Assembly (NCBI GenBank): GCA_900763245.1
Contig: CAAFJQ010000085.1
Span: 1 to 10,049, forward strand
Source of the DNA: Bacilli bacterium
GTDB lineage: Bacteria > Bacillota_I > Bacilli_A > RFN20 > CAG-288
Direction: 5' to 3'
DNA length: 10,049 nt
A model generated the notes under the pieces. The model was not told the origin of the DNA. It ran no database searches and saw only the letters and a list, made by a program, of their open reading frames with translations. A program made the position numbers and the translations under genes. Shown here piece after piece: positions 1 to 4,935 of the stretch (position 1 is the first letter of the stretch; every line of letters starts with the position of its first letter).

Positions 1-359
1 AAGAAGTCATAGAAAGCATCAAATGATGTTTTCTTTAAGAAGGAAGACGAACAGTCAGTGATGATCCATGATTTGGCTAAATGAATTTTTTCTTTTAGAA
101 ATTTCAGCTGACTATTGATGTTTTTCTCTCTTGACAGTGATAATCCGAAATAGATGAAATCGACTTCCAGGTATTTGCCTAAGACAAAGTCATCAGTCAA
201 TAACTCAACATCGTTTTTATTTTCTTTGATGATTGCTCTAAGAGCTGGATTCTTCACTCCTATCACTTCATAACTGCTATTTGATATGGACTTTGAAAAG
301 GATGCAAACTTCTTGTCGCTGATTGAGAATAGGTGTGTCAATAATTCCTGGTATGTCAT
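1..359 (-). CDS. AlkD-like DNA alkylation repair protein, N-terminal part (truncated by window edge)
   Basis: I translated this by hand from the ATG at 357-359 on the minus strand. It reads 119 codons without a stop and runs off the left edge. A ribosome binding site AAGGGAG (366-372) lies 6 nt before the start. The opening residues, the 'GVKNPALRAI' segment at about residues 34-43 and the 'SWIITDCSSS' segment at about residues 97-106 match the HEAT-like-repeat AlkD family. In that family a Trp and an Asp four residues later sit in the alkylbase pocket (W109 and D113 in Bacillus cereus AlkD, from family knowledge); here W98 and D102 keep that spacing. AlkD glycosylases remove N3- and N7-alkylated purines from DNA in the cytoplasm. 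The C-terminal half is not visible, so intactness cannot be judged. Family call is fairly sure; substrate range is inferred. Confidence 0.8.
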   Translation of the reverse strand, partial: MTYQELLTHLFSISDKKFASFSKSISNSSYEVIGVKNPALRAIIKENKNDVELLTDDFVLGKYLEVDFIYFGLSLSREKNINSQLKFLKEKIHLAKSWIITDCSSSFLKKTSFDAFYDF

Positions 360-383
360 TTCTTTCTCCCTTGAATTATTTTC

Positions 384-392
384 ATTATAGCA
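384..392 (-). promoter_or_regulatory. Extended -10 promoter for the AlkD-like gene
   Basis: Read on the minus strand, the sequence is TGCTATAAT, a perfect TATAAT with an upstream TG one base away (extended -10 element). No good -35 hexamer is visible at the usual distance, which fits an extended -10 promoter. It lies 24 bp before the AlkD-like ATG. Confidence 0.6.
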
Positions 393-469
393 TGCCATAT
401 TATTCATAATTGAGAAAAAAGACTGACATTTTGTTAGTTGATCCATAAAACAATTGAATTTTATCAAAC

Positions 470-504
470 TGAAAAAGCTAGCCGAATTTTTTATCGGCTA
501 GCTT
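470..504 (-). terminator. Rho-independent terminator after the Fic gene
   Basis: An 11-bp perfect stem (475-485 with 494-504, AAGCTAGCCGA / TCGGCTAGCTT) closes an 8-nt A/T loop. On the minus strand it is followed directly by a T run. It lies just past the stop codon of the Fic gene and separates it from the AlkD-like gene. Confidence 0.85.
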
Positions 505-529
505 GGTGTTTTCGTTTTGTTTCCCTTAT

Positions 530-1228
530 TTAGTCATCGATATAAGGATGAGAGGGATCGGTATAGAAGCAGTTTTCGTAGAGATAAATCTTTAAATCGG
601 TCGGATCGCCGGATTCATAGTAAGCGACAAGCTTCTTTAAGAATTCATCATTTCTTTCGGGACGGATAGAGAAGATTCCCTGACCATGTCTAAGCAAGAA
701 CTGATTGCATAAAAGGTTTGCGCTTCTCTTATTTCCGTCAAGGAAAACCTGAGTTCTCATCAAGTAGCAATACAAGTCGAGACCTCTTTCGATGAATGTT
801 TTCTTTTCCTCTACAATATCGCGTATGGTGTTATTGACTGTGTACGGATCAGGAATTTCAGGTACATAGTCTGTTCCAGAGATGGTGACGACAACACTTC
901 TGACACGGCCCGGCTCAGTGGAGACGCCTCTTCCGTTGACGATACGGTTGAGTTCACACAATGTATTCAAGTCGGTCGGCTCTTCCAACATATCTTCTTC
1001 TCTTAATCTGAGATAGCCCGTCTTAAGATTCTTGAGCTTCTTCAATCCGATCGGTCTCGGTGCAACTGGTTCAAGACCTTCCAAGATGAATGCTCTCGCT
1101 TCGACAAATGATGTTCTGACACCTTCCAGATAAGCTGCGTTGTAGACAAGGTCAACGAGGTTTTTGTTGATGAGACTGTGTCTTTCTTCTAATGTCATCG
1201 GCTCCTGATCTTTGAAAATCGTCGTCAT
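530..1228 (-). CDS. Fic-domain protein with Gln in place of the catalytic His
   Basis: A 232-residue protein whose start is supported by an AAAGGAG ribosome binding site just upstream. Fic enzymes usually move AMP or another nucleotide phosphate group onto target proteins, using the motif HPFx(D/E)GN(G/K)R. Here residues 160-168 read QVFLDGNKR. The phosphate- and metal-binding D164-G-N-K-R168 part is intact, but the motif His is Gln160. Near the N-terminus, 'AAYLEG' (31-36) resembles the inhibitory helix motif (S/T)xxxE(G/N), with E35 as the candidate inhibitory Glu and Ala in place of the Ser/Thr. A compact family with a Gln here occurs in other Firmicutes as far as I recall, so this is probably not simple decay. 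No antitoxin-like partner gene is adjacent. Fic fold is sure; enzyme activity is open, since loss of the His normally abolishes AMP transfer. Confidence 0.88.
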   Translation of the reverse strand: MTTIFKDQEPMTLEERHSLINKNLVDLVYNAAYLEGVRTSFVEARAFILEGLEPVAPRPIGLKKLKNLKTGYLRLREEDMLEEPTDLNTLCELNRIVNGRGVSTEPGRVRSVVVTISGTDYVPEIPDPYTVNNTIRDIVEEKKTFIERGLDLYCYLMRTQVFLDGNKRSANLLCNQFLLRHGQGIFSIRPERNDEFLKKLVAYYESGDPTDLKIYLYENCFYTDPSHPYIDD

Positions 1229-1283
1229 TTCTAAAGGCTCCTTTCTCTTTCTTCACCATCCTGTGAAGTATTTTGATACTTAT

Positions 1284-1309
1284 ATTGTATCGCAAAGTAA
1301 AGCGCTTAC
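1284..1309 (-). promoter_or_regulatory. Possible Fic promoter -10 and operator-like palindrome
   Basis: Upstream of the Fic gene the minus strand has TACAAT (1284-1289), a plausible -10, but no convincing -35. Just upstream lies GTAAGCGCTTTAC (1297-1309), whose core AAGCGCTT is a perfect palindrome. The whole resembles LacI/CcpA-type operators (cre boxes) with a central CG. Position at the -35 region would suit repression. The match to the cre consensus is partial, so this is tentative. Confidence 0.35.
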
Positions 1310-1350
1310 GTTAGTAAAAAATGAAGAAAATTGCAGCTTTTTACGTTTAA

Positions 1351-1382
1351 AACTATTTTGTTGAAAATATGCTTCAATAGTT
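1351..1382 (-). terminator. Weak hairpin after the ribU-like gene
   Basis: An imperfect stem pairs 1351-1357 with 1376-1382 (AACTATT / AATAGTT on the minus strand), with an inner TTGAA/TTCAA helix (1361-1365 with 1373-1377). Only a short T stretch follows. It is the only terminator-like structure between the transporter gene and the Fic gene, and readthrough is possible. Confidence 0.25.
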
Positions 1383-1416
1383 GTATAAAGTTTATTATGA
1401 ACTTTTGAGAAAGGAA

Positions 1417-2133
1417 TTATTCGTTGACTTTTTCTTCTGCTTTTTCAGTGTCTTCTTTCTTGAAGATTGAGCCTAAGAAATATTTCTTCATCTTCGGAGA
1501 ACGGCTCATGAAGACAAAGATCAGTCTATTGAAGAGAATCTCATAAATAGCAGTTACCATTGCACCTTTTAAAAGATTGAAAGGAAAATAGATGAGTGCG
1601 ATCAGCCAGAAATAAGAATCACCCTTGACACCCATCTTGTTGAATCCATCAATGACCATCTTCACAGTTTCGCTGTCGAAGCAAGTGGTAAATTTGCCAC
1701 TGAGATAAGTAGGTGTGATGAATAACTCGTTGGCTAAAGTCAGAACGACAGCGACAAACAAAGTGATGACAAGATAGGAGAGGACTCTGAATCCCAGCCC
1801 TTTTTTGAACCACTTCAATAGATGAGAAGTGATAAACAAAATCAGAACAAACATCAAAGAGGTGATCAGTGCCGTGATGTTTCCGATTCCATACACACCG
1901 GTCAAACCATAGACAGCCATATCAAGTCCTGTCTTTAAGATAGCGACAGCGATACCGCCTGTGAATCCATACATCGCATAAGCGACTAAGACGACGACAT
2001 CTGAGATTTCAACCATCAGCCAAGGAGCTAAAGGATACGGAAATCTCACAAACGACATCAGAACAAAACCTAACGCTGACAGCAATGCGATCGTTGTCAT
2101 TCTTGTCAGCACTTCACTTCCGCTTCTTCTCAT
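1417..2133 (-). CDS. ribU: Riboflavin ECF transporter S component (RibU-like)
   Basis: A 238-residue, very hydrophobic protein with about five to six membrane segments (roughly 12-31, 38-56, 58-76, 83-106, 115-138 and 174-207). It ends in a charged cytoplasmic tail rich in Lys and Glu. The 'VEISDVV' stretch near residue 43 and 'YFPFNLLKGAM' at 182-192 are typical of RibU, the substrate-binding subunit that captures riboflavin and docks with the shared EcfA/EcfA'/EcfT energizing module. That module is not in this window. The strongest support is the FMN riboswitch directly upstream, which ties the gene to flavin supply. The ATG at 2133 follows an AGAAAGGAC ribosome binding site at 8-nt spacing; an internal Met at residue 12 is less well placed. 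Expected regulation: high FMN ends transcription before the gene. Confidence 0.92.
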   Translation of the reverse strand: MRRSGSEVLTRMTTIALLSALGFVLMSFVRFPYPLAPWLMVEISDVVVLVAYAMYGFTGGIAVAILKTGLDMAVYGLTGVYGIGNITALITSLMFVLILFITSHLLKWFKKGLGFRVLSYLVITLFVAVVLTLANELFITPTYLSGKFTTCFDSETVKMVIDGFNKMGVKGDSYFWLIALIYFPFNLLKGAMVTAIYEILFNRLIFVFMSRSPKMKKYFLGSIFKKEDTEKAEEKVNE

Positions 2134-2151
2134 ACTCTAAGTCCTTTCTGG

Positions 2152-2185
2152 GAAAGAAAAATCCCTAAGATAAGATCCTAGGGAT
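2152..2185 (-). terminator. Riboswitch expression-platform terminator before ribU
   Basis: On the minus strand the hairpin 2161-2185 pairs ATCCCTA with TAGGGAT, plus an inner GAT/ATC, around a short loop. It is followed by TTTTTCTTT. It sits between the FMN aptamer and the ribU ribosome binding site, where a transcription-attenuating platform is expected. I did not resolve the competing antiterminator pairing. Confidence 0.8.
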
Positions 2186-2214
2186 AATAAAATTACCAAA
2201 AAAATGACTTTTTT

Positions 2215-2325
2215 TGATTCTTCCATCCAGCCTTTACTGTCGCCTTCGGAATTTCACCGAATCATGAAGCGTTAGCTTCTAGCGGGGTATACCGCCGAGA
2301 AGGAATTTCACCTTTCCCTGAATCA
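2215..2325 (-). promoter_or_regulatory. FMN riboswitch (RFN element)
   Basis: The minus strand carries the conserved RFN blocks in order: AGGTGAAATTCC, CGGCGGTATACCCCGC, TGATTCGGTGAAATTCCGA, AGGCGACAGTAAAGGCTGGATG. The closing helix P1 is visible as TGATTC (2320-2325) pairing with GAATCA (2215-2220). FMN binding to this class controls riboflavin synthesis or transport genes. Here it heads the RibU-like transporter gene and is followed by a terminator hairpin, so FMN should switch transcription off. Confidence 0.96.
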
Positions 2326-2332
2326 CAATACA

Positions 2333-2360
2333 ATTATAGTCTAAGATTTGTCTTTTTCAA
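2333..2360 (-). promoter_or_regulatory. Promoter of the FMN riboswitch / ribU transcript
   Basis: On the minus strand there is TTGAAA (2355-2360), 16 bp, then TATAAT (2333-2338), close to the sigma-A consensus. The expected transcription start, about 7 bp downstream, falls almost exactly at the first base of riboswitch helix P1. The -35 element lies inside the 3' end of the upstream DUF697 gene. Confidence 0.8.
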
Positions 2361-3585
2361 CTTTACTGCGCGTTTTTCTGAAGAGATGAAACTCCCATTT
2401 CTTTTTCTTCTTTGCCTCTTCTGTTGTAGGAAGAGCCTCTTTGACAGGAGCCTCGATCTCTTCCGGCTTGTTGCTGAGCTGTTTTACTTCGACTTCGATC
2501 TCTTCATTGATTTCATGGATTGTGCTTGTGGACATCTCCATCTCATAGTTTTCCAAATCTTTCAGACGATAGAGATCCTGAATGCGGTATTGGCTCAATA
2601 GCGCATTGACCGTATATTTTCCGACCATGTAGGTCATTGCACCATTGCCTAAGAACTGGGCTCCCATATCAATGGCCTGACCTAGAAGCTGAATGAGGAA
2701 GTTAGAGGAATCTTTATTGAATACCTTGCTTGCCCATGTTGTACTTTTCGGCAGTGAATTGAAACCGATGGCAACACAGACATTTTTGACTACTTTCGCT
2801 AGGATTTTTGTCATTTCGGCATTGGTAGGCCTGAATCCGTACAGCCAGATGATATCTTTGATGAGCTGCATGTTCTTTACAGCGACGACACTGGCATCGA
2901 CAATGGCGTTTTGAGAGAGTGCGGTCAGACATCCTGTCGATATGGCACGTCTTAGAATCAGCTTTCTCGCCTTCTTATAGATGACGCCGTCTTTTCTCAT
3001 GGAGATGGCAAGACAATCTGCTAGAAGCTGTGAATCCTCATTTTTGCTTCCTGGTATACGATTAGGATACTTATCCAATAATTTGCTGATCTGATTGAAG
3101 GAGTCGACTTTCTTCGCTTCGCTTTTGTTTACGATGTCCTTTTTCTCCATCGTCTCCATATAGTTCAATACAGCGGACTGCTCATTGATGTTCTTTGCGA
3201 TTTCCCATCTCACCTTATTGTTGACGCGCTCCGAGAAGTGACCTGTATTTCTCTTTCTGAATTCAAGATCGAAAGAATGCTTTGAGAAGATAGAGATAAT
3301 GACAATGATGAAACAAATCGTGTATAAGACAACTAAGACACCGCCAGTGACTAGCCCTGCGATATGATTGATTTCATAGACTGTCTGAACGATGACGCTG
3401 AATAGACCAAGACCTAAAAGATAGATTGCAACAGATAAGGCAATCAATATCCACCTTGTTCTTTTTTCCTCTTTCGATCTCGTAACATTTTCCTGATAGG
3501 CGATGAACGCGAGTTCTTCATCCTGAGATGGTGTCGTATCATCAAGATTCTGGAGAAGCTTTTCAGTATTTGTTTCTTTATCCAT
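2341..3585 (-). CDS. Two-helix membrane protein with DUF697 (YcjF-like) domain
   Basis: A 414-residue protein. The N-terminus (1-44) is charged and cytoplasm-like. Two membrane helices follow at about 45-68 and 77-100, then a basic region and a mostly helical domain at about 205-345. That domain has the DUF697 pattern: a run of small residues, 'IVDASVVAVKNMQLIKDI' and 'WLYGFRP' (247-253), similar to the C-terminal part of E. coli YcjF. The last 65 residues are a highly charged tail of Glu, then Lys. The molecular role of DUF697 proteins is not established; a cytoplasmic domain tethered to the membrane is all that can be inferred. There is no clear ribosome binding site before the ATG. The 3' end holds the -35 of the next gene's promoter. 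Membrane topology is sure, domain assignment moderately so. Confidence 0.72.
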   Translation of the reverse strand: MDKETNTEKLLQNLDDTTPSQDEELAFIAYQENVTRSKEEKRTRWILIALSVAIYLLGLGLFSVIVQTVYEINHIAGLVTGGVLVVLYTICFIIVIISIFSKHSFDLEFRKRNTGHFSERVNNKVRWEIAKNINEQSAVLNYMETMEKKDIVNKSEAKKVDSFNQISKLLDKYPNRIPGSKNEDSQLLADCLAISMRKDGVIYKKARKLILRRAISTGCLTALSQNAIVDASVVAVKNMQLIKDIIWLYGFRPTNAEMTKILAKVVKNVCVAIGFNSLPKSTTWASKVFNKDSSNFLIQLLGQAIDMGAQFLGNGAMTYMVGKYTVNALLSQYRIQDLYRLKDLENYEMEMSTSTIHEINEEIEVEVKQLSNKPEEIEAPVKEALPTTEEAKKKKKWEFHLFRKTRSKVEKDKS

Positions 3586-3602
3586 GACAATAGTTTAGTA
3601 GA

Positions 3603-3632
3603 TTTATAAAAGAATGAAAAGAAAAAGACAAA
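3603..3632 (-). promoter_or_regulatory. Promoter of the DUF697 gene, giving a very short leader
   Basis: The minus strand has TTGTCT (3627-3632), an 18-bp spacer and TATAAA (3603-3608). The expected transcript would begin near 3596, leaving only about 11 nt before the ATG at 3585 and no Shine-Dalgarno sequence. The -35 region abuts the T tail of the upstream terminator. Confidence 0.5.
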
Positions 3633-3634
3633 GG

Positions 3635-3658
3635 AAAAGCCCTTGACGAATCAAGGGC
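3635..3658 (-). terminator. Rho-independent terminator after the panE-like gene
   Basis: A perfect 8-bp stem GCCCTTGA / TCAAGGGC (3639-3646 with 3651-3658) closes a TTCG tetraloop on the minus strand and is followed by TTTT. It lies 8 bp past the panE-like stop codon. Confidence 0.9.
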
Positions 3659-3665
3659 CAAACGG

Positions 3666-4676
3666 TCAGATTTCTTTGAAAACCTTCAGATTATCGAAGG
3701 AAGGGGTTCTCTTGCCTTCTTCGATCTCATGGATGATTCTGACAACGGTCTCATTGTAAGGCGTTGCAACTTTGTTCTTCTGTCCATAAAGAACGACACT
3801 TCCATTGATGCTGTCGACCTCTGTCTTCTTTCCTTTTTCAAGATCCTGAAGCATGCTGGCCTTTAAAGCTGCATGTTTTTTGATGCAAAGAGGAATCAGC
3901 ATGAAAGAGATTTTCTTCTTGAATCCGTTGTTGTAGTCAAGAAGCTTGACAACATCCTTTCCCTGAATTGGTTCAATTTTGATTCCTGCTTTTCTGCAGA
4001 CATCGATGCACTCTTTGATGATCTTCTGGACACAGACTCTGGAATCTTTTCTCTTGCTGACTTCACCGAAAGTGGAGCCGCAGACAGCGGACATGCCAGA
4101 GAATGCCGCGTTGATGAGAAGCTTAGAGAATCTCATGCCGATGAAGTTCTTTTCTAACTGTACCGGGCACATTTTCTCTAAAATCTCTTTAGCCTTGAGA
4201 AGACGGTCATCTTCTTTTCCGTTCAGTCTTCCTAAGGAGAAAGACATACTGTCAGGTTCACTGGTGAGTTCAGAGACACCATTGCCTTTTAATGTTGCAC
4301 CCCAGGCAACTGCACAGCCCATTGTGTGGTCTTCACCAACTATTTCGCTGATTCCGATTTCCGGAAGGCCGTTCTGCATCGTGCAGATATCTCCGTCATC
4401 TGTGAGATGTTCCTTTAAGAACTTGACGACATTTTCGTTATCTAACTGCTTTGTCATCAAGAAGACAAGATCATACTTTCCCTCCATCTCTTCAGGATAG
4501 AATGCTTTCACCGGGACGGTGAAATCGACCTTTCCTATGATGTGGGCTCCGTTCTTTCTTAGTCCTTCGATATGATTTTTGTTGTGAGAGAACAAGTCGA
4601 CATCGACACCATTCTTTGTAAGATAAGCACCTAATACCGTTCCTAAGGAACCGGCTCCAAAAATCGCAATTTTCAT
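3666..4676 (-). CDS. panE: Ketopantoate reductase family protein (2-dehydropantoate 2-reductase, PanE-like)
   Basis: A 336-residue cytoplasmic enzyme. PanE reduces 2-dehydropantoate to pantoate with NADPH, a step toward pantothenate and coenzyme A. The N-terminal Rossmann fold shows G7-A-G9-S-L-G12 in 'IFGAGSLG'. 'MTKQ' (74-77) gives K76, and 'QNG' (101-103) gives N102. 'RFSKLLINAAFSG' (182-194) gives the probable catalytic K185. 'SMLQDLEKGKKTEVDSING' (274-292) is the family's C-terminal signature, with E286 matching the substrate-binding Glu. It is somewhat longer than the usual ~300 residues. The ATG at 4676 has an AGAGG ribosome binding site. No other pantothenate genes are nearby, and many PanE-family members act on other 2-oxo acids, so the exact substrate is inferred. 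Confidence 0.85.
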   Translation of the reverse strand: MKIAIFGAGSLGTVLGAYLTKNGVDVDLFSHNKNHIEGLRKNGAHIIGKVDFTVPVKAFYPEEMEGKYDLVFLMTKQLDNENVVKFLKEHLTDDGDICTMQNGLPEIGISEIVGEDHTMGCAVAWGATLKGNGVSELTSEPDSMSFSLGRLNGKEDDRLLKAKEILEKMCPVQLEKNFIGMRFSKLLINAAFSGMSAVCGSTFGEVSKRKDSRVCVQKIIKECIDVCRKAGIKIEPIQGKDVVKLLDYNNGFKKKISFMLIPLCIKKHAALKASMLQDLEKGKKTEVDSINGSVVLYGQKNKVATPYNETVVRIIHEIEEGKRTPSFDNLKVFKEI

Positions 4677-4699
4677 ATTTATGCCTCTTTTCGGTCAAT

Positions 4700-4727
4700 A
4701 TTTTAATATATGGTTGTCTAAATACAA
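4700..4727 (-). promoter_or_regulatory. Probable promoter of the panE-like gene
   Basis: The minus strand has TTGTAT (4722-4727), a 16-bp spacer and TAAAAT (4700-4705). The predicted start is about 17 nt before the ATG, leaving room for the AGAGG ribosome binding site. Both hexamers are imperfect. Confidence 0.45.
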
Positions 4728-4773
4728 CAGAAATATTGAGCGATATTCTTCTTTTTGATGATGATCATGTTCG

Positions 4774-4835
4774 TTGAAGTACTTCAATGCCTCATTGAAG
4801 TTATATTGAAGTTAGCATTGAAGTAACGTTGAAGT
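4774..4835 (+). repeat. Cluster of five TTGAAGT direct repeats with a palindromic pair
   Basis: TTGAAGT occurs exactly at 4774-4780, 4795-4801, 4806-4812, 4818-4824 and 4829-4835. The start-to-start steps are 21, 11, 12 and 11 bp, roughly one or two helical turns. The first copy is joined to an inverted copy ACTTCAA (4781-4787), giving the perfect palindrome TTGAAGTACTTCAA. TGTTCG (4768-4773) and CGAACA (4836-4841) form an inverted repeat that brackets the cluster. The cluster lies between the divergent panE-like and lipoprotein promoters, ending 45 bp before the lipoprotein -35. A tandem operator for a regulator bound on one DNA face is the simplest reading; the regulator is unknown. Confidence 0.75.
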
Positions 4836-4880
4836 CGAACAATTTCATTTAAGCTTCTTTTAAGAAATTTCTCTTTTCTC

Positions 4881-4909
4881 TTGATTTTCATAAGCATTGG
4901 TGTAATAAT
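4881..4909 (+). promoter_or_regulatory. Promoter of the repeat lipoprotein gene
   Basis: TTGATT (4881-4886), a 17-bp spacer and AATAAT (4904-4909), with TG at 4901-4902 making an extended -10. A GAGGT ribosome binding site (4925-4929) follows, 6 nt before the ATG. The TTGAAGT cluster is just upstream, in the range used by activators. Confidence 0.55.
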
Positions 4910-4935
4910 TGTTCAATATATACAGAGGTTAAACA

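Noticed and set aside
530..1228. Fic/antitoxin (FicT/FicA-type) toxin-antitoxin module
   Set aside because: No small partner gene is adjacent, the inhibitory-like helix is within the same protein, and the catalytic His is missing.
3979..4500. 173-codon open frame on the plus strand
   Set aside because: It is antisense to the panE-like gene, which has full family signatures, and its translation is Ser/Pro-rich with no recognizable domain; it also lacks a ribosome binding site.
4774..4835. TTGAAGT repeats as a CRISPR array or replication origin iterons
   Set aside because: The units are only 7 bp with 4-5 bp gaps, far too short for CRISPR, and no replication initiator gene or DnaA-box set is nearby.
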